Below are positions 30,195-39,598 of a stretch of 64,000 bases of DNA, piece by piece (positions within the stretch are counted from its first letter, which is position 1; the number at the start of each line of letters is the position of its first letter). A model generated the notes under the pieces. It made no database searches and was not told the origin of the DNA. It worked only from the letters and a program-made list of their open reading frames with translations. A program made the position numbers and the translations under genes. The DNA lies in NCBI RefSeq assembly GCF_963675165.1, contig NC_087383.1:1155399-1219398 (forward strand), written 5' to 3'. The DNA comes from Halichondria panicea. Its lineage: Eukaryota > Porifera > Demospongiae > Suberitida > Halichondriidae.

Positions 30195-31790
30195 ATGCCC
30201 AAAGAGGATTTATCTTTGAGGGGTGTTCGCATTGAAGATGGTGTGCCTACACTACTTTTCAGTGTTGCTAAGAAAGTACCAACTATTATAGAGGAAGAAG
30301 TGGCTATGTGTATTCGTCTAAGCCAAGAAAACAAACGCCCCGAGTTCTACTACAACGGGTTTCTCCCTGACCACCCTCTTGCAGGAACTGGCCGACATTT
30401 CAAGCAATACAAGCCACTCTACATGAGACGCACTTCTATTGGGGAAACTCTCGCTGAAATCGACTGGCAAATGAAATGCCTAATGGTTGGTGTCCGTAGT
30501 GACAAGAATAAGGAGAAATTCTGGTCATGGACTGAAAAAAGCAATGTTGATGGTTTGGCAAGTTTCGAAAACTTTGAACGTGATCCATCAAAGCATGGTG
30601 GTGTGTACATGAAATGCAAGGGTGTATCTGTTTGTGAAGATTCAAACCAGATTCTCTTTGAAGGAAAACCAGAAATGGCAATTGATTCTGTGGAATTACC
30701 AGCATATTCACGTTACATCACAGAACATTTTGATTCTATTGCATACTATGACGAGCCACTTTTTCTCAAAATGAAGGAGTACATAAAGCTTATTCTTGCT
30801 GTTGAGTGGCTGAAAGAAAAAGAAGTTCACTTCAGTCAGAACTGGATACGAGAGCATACAGCACCCACGTACGATCCCCCCAAATTGTTACAAGTGGAAC
30901 TCTCAGCTGAAGAAACCAACTCAATCATCATGAAGCAGCTAAAAGAAGAGGCAAAGAAGGCAATGAAAGGGCCTGAAATGTCGCAAGCCCTCTCCCAAAG
31001 CAAGTACGTGGATCGAGTCTCTGTTGATGAACCCACAGTGACAGTCAAAAACAAAAATGTTGAAGCTAAGTTTGAGCAAACGATTGCTCATCCTGATTTT
31101 GAAAGAACAGCAGACTTATATGTGCCTCTTGTACAGAAGATAGTAGTGAGAGCTACCACACATGATTTCGATTTTCTCTATGAAGGTATGGACCCAAACA
31201 TGGCAGTCACCTTCGATCCAGACACTAAAGAAACTGTTACACCAGAAGTGAAATCTTGGTCTGAGCTTATGGGGGAAACTGAATTCTTTCCTTGCAAGTG
31301 GCTACAAGATCCTAGCGATGTGATGGTCAGATCTCCAGCTCTCACTGGTGGAATTTCAACTACTAATATTCCTGTCCATCGTGTAAACAAACCTGTACCT
31401 GGTCAGTCAACGCCGATTGAAGTAAAAGCATCAAAAAATCGAAAGGCCAAGAAAATTCCATCTTCTGCTGTTCCAGCACAGCCTGTGGTTAATGCCCCAT
31501 CAAGTAGTGCTCATACAAACAAGCAAGCTGTTGAAACAGGTGAAGCTAAGGTGATGTATGGATGGAAAGATGCTAGCTCAAGGGTTGGAATGTCAAGAGA
31601 TGGGACAACAATTAAACAACCATCACTACACACTCACGGACTAATAACACAGCTCATTGACGGGAAGGAGGTTGGGCCTCCTTTGAATATATCCATGCAC
31701 CTCTGTCTCCCCCCTAAAGCTGAAGCATCAGGCAACTGTGATAGCGGATACTCAAGCATTGCAAGTACCCCTATGTCTGGATCTCGTTGA
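30195..31790 (+). CDS. B2: subfamily B protein of unknown family, start codon lost
   Basis: Same protein as B4 in body and tail, with DSGYSSIASTPMSGS at the end. The usual start ATGTTGTCTACAAAAGCTG is changed to CAACTGTCTACAAAAGCTG right after the acceptor TTTCCAG, so the normal initiator is gone. The first in-frame ATG is in FEMPKEDLSL (30195), which would remove about 25 residues; the open frame itself runs back beyond 30159. The rest is uninterrupted with conserved SIGETLAEIDWQMKCLM and YITEHFDSIAYYDEP. Either a shortened protein, initiation at a non-AUG codon, or a very young pseudogene. One extra isoleucine (NSIIMKQLK) separates it from its sisters. Confidence 0.75.
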   Translation: MPKEDLSLRGVRIEDGVPTLLFSVAKKVPTIIEEEVAMCIRLSQENKRPEFYYNGFLPDHPLAGTGRHFKQYKPLYMRRTSIGETLAEIDWQMKCLMVGVRSDKNKEKFWSWTEKSNVDGLASFENFERDPSKHGGVYMKCKGVSVCEDSNQILFEGKPEMAIDSVELPAYSRYITEHFDSIAYYDEPLFLKMKEYIKLILAVEWLKEKEVHFSQNWIREHTAPTYDPPKLLQVELSAEETNSIIMKQLKEEAKKAMKGPEMSQALSQSKYVDRVSVDEPTVTVKNKNVEAKFEQTIAHPDFERTADLYVPLVQKIVVRATTHDFDFLYEGMDPNMAVTFDPDTKETVTPEVKSWSELMGETEFFPCKWLQDPSDVMVRSPALTGGISTTNIPVHRVNKPVPGQSTPIEVKASKNRKAKKIPSSAVPAQPVVNAPSSSAHTNKQAVETGEAKVMYGWKDASSRVGMSRDGTTIKQPSLHTHGLITQLIDGKEVGPPLNISMHLCLPPKAEASGNCDSGYSSIASTPMSGSR

Positions 31791-31799
31791 TTGCTCTAA

Positions 31800-32460
31800 C
31801 AAAAAGAACAATTTTTTAGTACTGCTATTGGTATTTTTATGTAGCTCAAGTATAGCGACACCTCACTAGTGATGTATAGATGCAACCTTTTTAGTTAGGC
31901 TAGCTAGTGGCTAGTAACATATATTGTTCAGTCTTGTTTACAATTAATTAATGATTATTGATGGTTGAGCATTATTATTGCATGAAAGTAATGAGCAGGG
32001 CTGGTTCTCATGTTTGCATTGGCAACAGAACTGTCAAAGAGAAACAAAGCTCAAGTCACTAGACTGCAGTGCAGCCTCGAGCTCCTTGTGACTATATTCA
32101 CTGTCAGTCCAATAAATGAGGGGTAGTAGATCTAGTATAATTATACCATGGCATGTAGTGTTGTTTTGTTGTATGCTACTACTGCCTAGGCCTGACTCAG
32201 GTTAATGTGTATTGTTTTAATGTTTAAAAGAATAGAGTCTACTTAGAGTCTACGTGATTATGACCCCCTGGAAATAAATGCATACACGATAAAAAGCAGT
32301 ACCTTAGTACGTAGTTTTTTTAGGATCCTGGACTATGCAAAATGCATTCACACCCACACAATGGCAATGTGGTATAATTTTAAGAGGTCCCTTCTATCTA
32401 TACAAGATCTTATAATTTGGGGCTTTGCATTCCACTGTATTGAGCTTTTCTCTTTCAACA
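31800..32460. other. Spacer after B2, duplicated after B4
   Basis: GTATAGCGACACCTCACTAG, GGCTAGTGGCTAGTAACATA and AATGTGTATTGTTTTAATG-type blocks recur after B4 (44945-45610) and in part after B1. Non-coding. Confidence 0.7.
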
Positions 32461-32461
32461 G

Positions 32462-32637
32462 TTGCTGAACAAGACCTCGCTGCCAAGTCAGTTGACCCTG
32501 CCCACCTCAAGTCCTACCATTGCCCCGTGTGTGAACAGACCCTCCAACTGACTCCTATAGATATCCTCAAACATAAATGTAAACACGCTAAACAGTTAGT
32601 GCACAAATTTGTATTGGACTATATAGCTTCCACATGA
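32462..32637 (+). pseudogene. DHX34: D3: lone last exon of DHX34
   Basis: VAEQDLAAKSVDPAHLKSYH, then the C2H2 finger CPVCEQTLQLTPIDILKHKC with Lys/Arg changed to Cys after the first histidine, reading through to a later TGA. No other DHX34 exon is next to it, so it is a fragment copied with the B promoter that follows. Confidence 0.85.
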
Positions 32638-32681
32638 TTAGTTGCTTATACCTTTTGGCATCAGTACAGTTATGTCTATAT

Positions 32682-32728
32682 TAGCCTCGAGACCAGGCCG
32701 TATTTTAATCGGCCTGGATTTGAGGCTA
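32682..32728. mobile_element. 47-bp hairpin insertion with 9-bp target duplication
   Basis: Ends TAGCCTCGAGACCAGGCCG and CGGCCTGGATTTGAGGCTA with almost no loop, flanked by TGTCTATAT at 32673-32681 and 32729-32737. The paralogous sites near 19593 (before B1) and 42830 (before B4) read TGTCTATATTCATG without it: a clean filled/empty pair. Confidence 0.93.
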
Positions 32729-32749
32729 TGTCTATATTTGAAATCCTGT

Positions 32750-32921
32750 GGTAGTTTCCCTGGGTACTTTGTAAACGTGCTGCTATAGCGTTGTAATGTA
32801 CATCTCTACTGAATGAGATCATGTGCAGATGGGTAATTATACATTATTATGTAATAGGTGGTGGTTTCCCGGGGGGTTTTACTGTTCATGATGACCAAGC
32901 ACTGCAGCACTATAAAAATAG
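32750..32921 (+). promoter_or_regulatory. B3 promoter
   Basis: GGTAGTTTCCCTGGGTACTT (about 32749), GGTGGTTTCCCGGGGGGTTT (about 32862) and TATAAAAATAG (32911-32921), as in B1 and B4. The first-exon donor is altered (ATAAGTAAG). Confidence 0.6.
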
Positions 32922-33170
32922 TTAGTGCTTATGTATTAAACTGCATTTATTGAGAAATTGTGTGGAAGCTGGAATCTAAATCTACATGTACGTATAAGTA
33001 AGTTGCTTATAATCAATTTGACATTGCTATGCAATGCACATGCCTATATATATACACGTGTATAGGTTTTGGTAGTATCACTCACTGTGTAGCTAGATGT
33101 ATGCATGCAAGAATGCATGTGTATAGTGCACTGTATATTCATGCATGATTGTTTTTACATTTCCAGCAAG

Positions 33171-35093
33171 ATGTTGTCTACAAAAGCTGAAGTCTGCGAT
33201 ATGGATGAGTATTACGATGGTCTTGCCTTCCGATTTGAAATGCCCAAAGAGGATCTATCTTTGAGGGGTGTTAGCATTGAAGACGGTGTGCCCACGCTGC
33301 TTTTCAGTGTTGCTAATAAAGTACCAACTATTATAGAGGAAGAAGTGGCTATGTGTATTCGTCTAAGCCAAGAAAACAAGCGTCCCGAGTTCTCCTACAA
33401 TAGTTTTCTCCCTGGCCACCCTCTTGAAAGAACTGGCCGACATTTCAAGAATTACAAACCACTCTGCACGAGACGCACTTCTATCGGAGAAACTCTCGCT
33501 GAAATCGACTGGCAAATGAAGTGCCTAATGGTTGGTGTCCGTAGTGACAAAAATAAGGAGAAATTCTGGTCATGGACTGAAAAAAGCGATGTTGATGGTT
33601 TGGCAAGTTTCGAAAACTTTAAAAGTGATCCATCAAAGGAAGGTGGTATTTTCATGAAATGCAAGGGCGTATCTATTTGTGAAGATTCAAACCAGATCGT
33701 CTTTGAAGGAGAACCAGAAATGGCAATTGATTCTGTGAAACTTCCAGCATATTCACGTTACATCACAGAACATTTTGATTCTATTGCATACTATGACGAG
33801 CCGCTGTTTCTCAAAATGAAGGAGTACATAAAGCTCATTCTTGCTGTTGAGTGGTTGAAAGAAAAAGGAGTTCACTTTAGCCAGAACTGGATACGAGAGC
33901 ATACAGCACCCACGTACGATCCCCCCAAGTCGTTACAAGTGGAACTCTCAGCTGAAGAAACCAACTCAATCATGAAGAGGCTAAAAAAAGAGGCAAAGAA
34001 GGTAATGAAAAGGCCTGAAGTGTTGCAAGCCCTCTCCCAAAGCAAGTATGTGGATCGATTTTCTGTTACGAAACCCACAGTGACGATGAATAGTAAAGGT
34101 GTTGAAGCTAAGTTTGAGCAAACCATTGCTGATCCTACCTTTGAAATACTAACAGACTTGTATGTGCCTCTTGTACAGAAGATAGTAGTGAGAGCTACTA
34201 CACATGATTTTGATTTTCTCTATGAAGGTATGGACCCAAACATGCCAGTCACCCTTGACTCAGACACTAAAGAATTTGTTACACCAGAAGTGAAATCTTG
34301 GTCTGAGCTTATGGGGGAAACTGAATTCTTTCCTTGCAAATGGCTACAAGACCCTAGCGATGTGATGGTCAGATCTCCAGCTCTCACTGGTGGCATTTCA
34401 ACTGCTAACATTCCTGTCCATCGAGTGAACAAGCCTGTACCTGTCCGATCAACGCCGGTTACGGTGAAAGCATCAAAGAATCGAAAAGCTCAGAAAATAT
34501 ATACTCCTGCTGTACACCCAACACAGGATGTAGTTAATGCACCAACAACTAGCGCTCGTGTAAACACGCAAGCTGTCGCAACCGGTAGAGCACAGTGGAT
34601 GCATGGACGAAAAGATGGTAGCTCAAGTGTTGGAATGTCAAGAGATGGGACAACAATTAAACAACCATCACTACATATTCACGGACAAATAACACAGCTT
34701 ATTGCTGGGAAAGAGTTTGGGCCTCCTTTGAGTCTATCCATGCATCTCCGTCTGCCCCCTAAAGAGGAATCATCATACGATCATGATAGCGGATGCTCAA
34801 GCCTTGCAAGGACCCCTATGTTTGGATCTCGTGAATCATCGATTGCGGCTGCAAAAGACAAAGATGATTCATCCTCTATATTTTCTGATAGTGGTGTTAG
34901 CACTGCTTCAAACGAAAATAAGGGGAAGAAAATTGAAACACACATCTTAGCAGGAGGTGGCATTGGATATCTTGGTTGCAATCATGAGGTGGTGGAGCTA
35001 AGACGTGATGGGAAGAAAGGACTACGAGTGAAACTGCATAATCATTTACTTCCAGACAAAAATCTAGCTAGTGAGTGTATTGCTATGTCCTGA
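33171..35093 (+). CDS. B3: subfamily B protein with two tail types
   Basis: 640 residues from MLSTKAEVCDMDEYYDGLAF, chosen as in B1; an upstream ATG at 33105 lies before the CCAG acceptor. The conserved body is as in B1 but is the most diverged B copy. The tail first has DHDSGCSSLARTPMFGSRES, then KDKDDSSSIFSDSGVSTASN, and then switches to GGGIGYLGCNHEVVELRRDG and KKGLRVKLHNHLLPDKNLAS, ending CIAMS. This last 49-residue piece is nearly identical at DNA level to the end of A3, although the bodies of A and B are far apart, so it was swapped between subfamilies. No known domain. It is followed by an A-type promoter at 35229. Confidence 0.9.
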   Translation: MLSTKAEVCDMDEYYDGLAFRFEMPKEDLSLRGVSIEDGVPTLLFSVANKVPTIIEEEVAMCIRLSQENKRPEFSYNSFLPGHPLERTGRHFKNYKPLCTRRTSIGETLAEIDWQMKCLMVGVRSDKNKEKFWSWTEKSDVDGLASFENFKSDPSKEGGIFMKCKGVSICEDSNQIVFEGEPEMAIDSVKLPAYSRYITEHFDSIAYYDEPLFLKMKEYIKLILAVEWLKEKGVHFSQNWIREHTAPTYDPPKSLQVELSAEETNSIMKRLKKEAKKVMKRPEVLQALSQSKYVDRFSVTKPTVTMNSKGVEAKFEQTIADPTFEILTDLYVPLVQKIVVRATTHDFDFLYEGMDPNMPVTLDSDTKEFVTPEVKSWSELMGETEFFPCKWLQDPSDVMVRSPALTGGISTANIPVHRVNKPVPVRSTPVTVKASKNRKAQKIYTPAVHPTQDVVNAPTTSARVNTQAVATGRAQWMHGRKDGSSSVGMSRDGTTIKQPSLHIHGQITQLIAGKEFGPPLSLSMHLRLPPKEESSYDHDSGCSSLARTPMFGSRESSIAAAKDKDDSSSIFSDSGVSTASNENKGKKIETHILAGGGIGYLGCNHEVVELRRDGKKGLRVKLHNHLLPDKNLASECIAMS

Positions 35094-35228
35094 ACAAAAA
35101 ATTAGTTTAATACTTGATATGTGTGTATATGCATTGTTGTTGTTTGATGTTTACACCTAAACCTGTACCTACATGTATCTTTGCGTGGCATCATCTCCAC
35201 TCTTGCCAACAGCTGCAGGTGTTTACGT

Positions 35229-35446
35229 GGAACACCCACTCAATGATGTTAACAGTGGTAATTCCCCTGGTAATTCCCCTGGTATTTTCCCTGCATGCTG
35301 GTGATGGTTTCTCTGGTGGTTTCCCCGGCTTAAATTACTATAAAATAGTTGTTGAGTAGATAATGCATGCATTTGTTGAGCATTTGTTGAGCAGTTAGTT
35401 TGCGATACTGAAACGCTGAGTCTGAAAACTACACTGCATGGTCTAT
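35229..35446 (+). promoter_or_regulatory. A2 promoter with twin kappaB-like boxes
   Basis: GGAACACCCACTCAATGATG, then GGTAATTCCCC at 35257-35267 and again at 35269-35279, GGTGGTTTCCCCGG near 35316, TATAAAATAG at 35339-35348 and the donor GTAAGTTGCTCTAA at 35447. Read on the other strand the twin boxes are GGGGAATTACC, one base off the GGGRNNYYCC kappaB consensus. The intron runs to TTTTTGCAG at 36658. Confidence 0.6.
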
Positions 35447-35485
35447 GTAAGTTGCTCTAAGTATAGGATAGACTACACCTAAGAG

Positions 35486-36290
35486 TAGAATATGCGTCTA
35501 TGTAACCTCCGCGGTTGCGGTTAGCCCGAGGCGCAAAGCCGAGGGAATCTAACCGTAACCAAGGTGGTTACTAAGACGCATATTCTACGAGTGGGTGTGG
35601 TCTATCTAACTTGGACTTCATTGCGCATGCGCGAGGCGTGGTTATAAAAAGCCAGGTTTGGTGCGTAGCAACAGAAATTGAATTTGTGCGAGCTGGACGA
35701 GCTGGAGAGCTGTGAGAGACACCAGTTGACAGAAAAAGATAAGAAGACGGCTTCAAAACAATGAAAAACTTAGTAAAGCTTGTGAAACGCTTCTTGAAGA
35801 TACTGGAAAGAACAGACAAGTAAAAAGAACCTAGAACTATGCTAGAACTGACTGCAACACTACAAGAAGAAGAATGGAGCTCTGTGGTGGAGTGGAGGGG
35901 GTATAGAGTAGACTGGACCGGCATGGAACCTTAAAAAACTCAATAGAAAGTGTCAAGCGACTGCTAAAGTGTTTTTGATGCTTCCTGGCCCCCCTTGCCC
36001 ATGCCCAACTGGAAAAAGCAATACAAAGCAACAGTGGACATGGAAAGAATGGATATTGACTGAACAAACTATTGCATTCTGTGTTTTTATAATGTTTTTG
36101 TCATCTTCTTGTCACTTTCACTAAAAATTTCATTTCAACTTTTGAGAACTTCCTGCAAATTATTTGTCACTTCCTGTAGAATATGCGTCCATTTCCTGTA
36201 GAATATGTGTCCACTTCCTGTAGAATATGCGCCCATTTCCTGTAGAATAAGTACTTTCTTGTAGATTATGCTTCCACGTAATCTACTGTT
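35486..36290. mobile_element. Composite palindromic element in the A2 leader intron
   Basis: It starts with a 102-bp hairpin (TAGAATATGCGTCT...AGACGCATATTCTA, 35486-35587) around a GC-rich core and ends with four or five 22-24-bp units of TTCCTGTAGAATATGCGTCC (36171-36282). Between lie GGTTATAAAAAGCCAGG (a TATA-like box at 35642) and a small frame (35761-35823) starting MKNLVKLVKRFLKILER. The terminal motif GTAGAATATGCG is shared by both ends, so it is probably a single non-autonomous element. The counterpart intron in A4 is short and lacks it. Confidence 0.65.
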
Positions 36291-36686
36291 TTTAGCCAAT
36301 CAGATCAATTACAGATGATGTAATGTAGTCTAATCAATGGACTATAATAATGACATTGCTGCATAATTAATTGCATGTGTGCATACTGTATACTGCACTG
36401 CACTGTAGCTGCAATACTATGCTATTTACAGTCTATAGCTATCTATGCAGCATAGATAGCATATAGACTATAAATACACTCCATCGGTCCCCTCACCTGT
36501 TTTTTCCAGTGGTCATATAATCATGTGTACGTGTGACAATACATTGTAAAGGAAAGGAAAGTTATAGTCCCCTCACCTGTACATGTACATGTATAATAAT
36601 AACAATGAAATCTTGCATTATAATTTTATGCAAGAAATTAAGTCCGTCATTTTTGCAGTTAACATCATCATTCGATCAACAAGGTA

Positions 36687-38861
36687 ATGTCTTGCTCTAA
36701 GATGAGGAGTTTTACTCATGCCGATGAGTGCAAGTACAGTGATGGCGTGGCTTTCCTATTCAAGTTTTCCATGGGGGCAAATTTGGCCCTAAGATCTGTT
36801 GACTTCAAAAACGGTGTCCCGAGATTTCATTTTGAACCATCGCAAAATGTACCTGTGCTGACCGAAGAAGATGTAGCTGTCATTGTCAAACTTTGCTTAG
36901 AAAAAAAACGCCCTGGGTTCTTCTATGAAGAATTTCACCCATTTCATCCATTCTCTAATAAGGGTAGGCTCTTCAAAGGGTACAGTCCCAGGTGGCTGCG
37001 AGGTACTTCTGTTGGGGAGCTGCTAGCTGAAGCCGATTGGTCAATGAAGTGCATTCACGTGGGTGTAAAAAGTGACAAGGAAAAGAAAAAATTCTCGGCA
37101 TGGAACGAAACTAGCAATCTGAGAGGGCTGAGAACTCGAGAGGATTTTCCTGAAGATTGTCCCGGTGATACCATCATTATGTCTTGCCAGTCTGTTGATA
37201 TTGACAAACGAAAGGATGAGCTTTTCTTCGTGGCCGAACCCAAAATGCGGATTGACTGTGTGCGGGATGGACACAATTTGGAGTACTCAAAGTACATCAC
37301 TGAGATTTTCGACAGTGTGGCGTACCACGATGAGCCAAAGTTTATGAAAATGAAAGAAATCATCAAGCTTGTTCTCGCGGTAGAGTGGCTGAAAGAGAAG
37401 CTGGATGAGAAAAACATGAAGTTCAGCCAAGTTTGGATTGATGAGCACCTTCAGAAGCGAAAGCAACGCCCAACCGAACGAATCCAAGTAACTGTCCCTC
37501 CACAAGAGGCTCAGCGCCTTATGAATGAAATCGTGGAAGCTAAGATGGATAAACAACTTGCTATGCCTAATTCGTGTGGATTAAGCAAAAAAGTATCAAA
37601 GACAGGCTTTGAAGTTAGAACCACAGCAAATGTACTCGGCTGTGACATTCCAGTTGTATGCAGAGCATCATTCAATGACTACGATTACCTGTTTGATGGC
37701 CAAGATCCAAACCAGCCAACTAAACTCAGTCTGCACAAAGACACCGGAAAACTAATACTTGGCCCCCGACCCAATGTGAAGTCTTGGAACGAGCTGTACA
37801 GTCAGACAGTCCCTCAACCATGCACAGTTCCTTACACTGCTGATGGTCCCATAGGCCCCGCTATAACTGGAGGTGTCTCTACAAGCAGCTTCAAAACAAA
37901 TCAAGTAAGACGTGAGCACACCACTCAAACGGGAGAGGAAGTCGTGGTATCAGCTGATGAGAGCCTCGAGTTGAAGTATGCGGGCACTCCCATGCCGAAA
38001 GCAACCGTAGCTCCACCTTCTGATGTGGGTGTTACTACGGCACAATCTGAGCTCCGGAATGGTTTGCGAGAATCAGCTGGTATAAAAAACGGAGTAGGGT
38101 ATGCTGACAAGGTATCCCACTTATTCTCAACCGAAAATGGAGCACAAACATTGACTCAAAGAAAGGAAGTTGAAACACATACCTCAGCAAGAATGCCACA
38201 GCTTGAGGAAGAGGTAAGACCTCGTTTGAATCAATCCATCTCTCTGCCCCCTAAAGGAGAACCATCAGACGATCGTGATAGCGGATACTCAAGTATTCCA
38301 AGTACCCCTATGTCTGGATCTCCTGAACCATCGATTGCTGCAACAGACAAAGACGATTCATTGCCAGTATCTTCTGATAGCAATGTTATCATTGCTACAA
38401 ATGAAAATAAGGGGAAGAAAGTTGAAACACATATCTTAGCAGAAAAAGCACAGCTGGAAGAGATAGGACCTTCATCCATGGACCTCTCTATGCCCCCTGG
38501 CCCTAAAGGAGAACCATCAGATGATCGTGATAGCGGATACTTAAGTCCTATGTCTGGATCTCCTGAACCATCGATTGCTGAAACAGACAAAGACAATTCG
38601 TCAGTATCCTCTGATAGCGGTGTTATCACTGCTACAAACGAAAATGGAGCACAAACATTGGGGAAGCAAGTTGAAACGCATATCTCAGCAGGAAAAGCAC
38701 AGCTGGAAGAGGTAGGACCTCTATCCGTGGACCCCCCTAAAGAAGAACCATCAGGCGATCGTGATAGCGGATACTCAAGTCCTATGTCTGTATCTCCTGA
38801 ACCATCGATTGCTGAAACAGACAAAGACGATGATATGGATATGGATATAGAAGAAAAATAA
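36687..38861 (+). CDS. A2: full-length subfamily A protein of unknown family
   Basis: 724 residues, the only complete and undamaged long A copy. The start MSCSKMRSFTHADE follows a leader-intron acceptor (36658) and matches A3 and A4. Residues 1-100: KYSDGVAFLFKFSMGANLAL, EDVAVIVKLCLEKKRPGFFY. 106-121: GTSVGELLAEADWSMK. 200-240: YSKYITEIFDSVAYHDEPKF and LAVEWLKEKLDEKN. About 330-410: FDGQDPNQPTKL, SWNELYSQTVPQPC, GPAITGGVSTSSF. From about 519: three tandem units of about 65 residues with DSGYSS, DSGYLS and DSGYSS, each followed by PMSxSPEPSIAxTDKD; it ends in DDDMDMDIEEK. No signal peptide or membrane segment, so probably cytosolic or nuclear. DSGYSS fits the beta-TrCP degron DSG-hydrophobic-x-S. 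Function unknown. Confidence 0.93.
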   Translation: MSCSKMRSFTHADECKYSDGVAFLFKFSMGANLALRSVDFKNGVPRFHFEPSQNVPVLTEEDVAVIVKLCLEKKRPGFFYEEFHPFHPFSNKGRLFKGYSPRWLRGTSVGELLAEADWSMKCIHVGVKSDKEKKKFSAWNETSNLRGLRTREDFPEDCPGDTIIMSCQSVDIDKRKDELFFVAEPKMRIDCVRDGHNLEYSKYITEIFDSVAYHDEPKFMKMKEIIKLVLAVEWLKEKLDEKNMKFSQVWIDEHLQKRKQRPTERIQVTVPPQEAQRLMNEIVEAKMDKQLAMPNSCGLSKKVSKTGFEVRTTANVLGCDIPVVCRASFNDYDYLFDGQDPNQPTKLSLHKDTGKLILGPRPNVKSWNELYSQTVPQPCTVPYTADGPIGPAITGGVSTSSFKTNQVRREHTTQTGEEVVVSADESLELKYAGTPMPKATVAPPSDVGVTTAQSELRNGLRESAGIKNGVGYADKVSHLFSTENGAQTLTQRKEVETHTSARMPQLEEEVRPRLNQSISLPPKGEPSDDRDSGYSSIPSTPMSGSPEPSIAATDKDDSLPVSSDSNVIIATNENKGKKVETHILAEKAQLEEIGPSSMDLSMPPGPKGEPSDDRDSGYLSPMSGSPEPSIAETDKDNSSVSSDSGVITATNENGAQTLGKQVETHISAGKAQLEEVGPLSVDPPKEEPSGDRDSGYSSPMSVSPEPSIAETDKDDDMDMDIEEK

Positions 38862-39119
38862 CTCCATTATTATAGCTGAGCAACCATTGTACTTATTATT
38901 GTTCTTGTAAGTTGTATTAAATTTGCATGCATTTTATGTTGAAATCGTATCGATTCTGCAACAAAACTGGTTGGGCTGAATTAAATACTCCTGGATTCAG
39001 GGCTGTCATTTGAGGTGTTTTGGTAAAGGTCATCATCACACAATACTACAGATGGACATGATAATCACTGTGGTGATCTGGTTGCACATGTCAAGAGAGA
39101 CGAAGTTCATGTCTCTAGA

Positions 39120-39185
39120 TAGCCTCGATTCCAGGCCGCTCTCAGTTGAGAAAGACTCTAGTGAGAGGGGCTGGGATCGAGGCTA
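39120..39185. mobile_element. 66-bp hairpin insertion with 9-bp target duplication
   Basis: Ends TAGCCTCGATTCCAGGCCG and GGCTGGGATCGAGGCTA, flanked by GTCTCTAGA at 39111-39119 and 39186-39194. The paralogous site after A4 (about 50285) is empty (TTCTCTAGACTGCAG). Confidence 0.93.
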
Positions 39186-39227
39186 GTCTCTAGACTGCAG
39201 CTGTAAGATGGACATCACCCAGTTGTG

Positions 39228-39282
39228 ATTAGACTCGCCTAACTTCCTAACGGAGGAAGGGCTGGCTGGCGAGTCTAAGTTG
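39228..39282. repeat. 55-bp hairpin, TTAGACTCGCC ends
   Basis: TTAGACTCGCCTAACTTCCT and AGGAAGGGCTGGCTGGCGAG...TCTAA pair as a short hairpin. The homologous spacer after A4 reads through without it. Confidence 0.65.
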
Positions 39283-39598
39283 TGATATGGTTAGCCACTC
39301 ACAAGTAAGATACTAATGAAGGGTAGTAGCTTAGCATTGTGTTTTGGAATTGCTATATGCATGCTATACTAGCTAACTGGCTGGCTGGTTGCTTTCTTAT
39401 TAATGTGTAGCTTGTTAATGTTCAATCAGATCAAATGTACGTGTACTGTTGTGTTTGCATGGTGCATCAGCTATGTAGCTTGCATATTATTATATATTAT
39501 TGGTTGAAAGCTGTTACTTGTAAGGTGGTCGATCTGTAGCCAGCCAGTCGCACAGTTCACACACTAACAGTACACAGATAATGACATGATTGATGATA

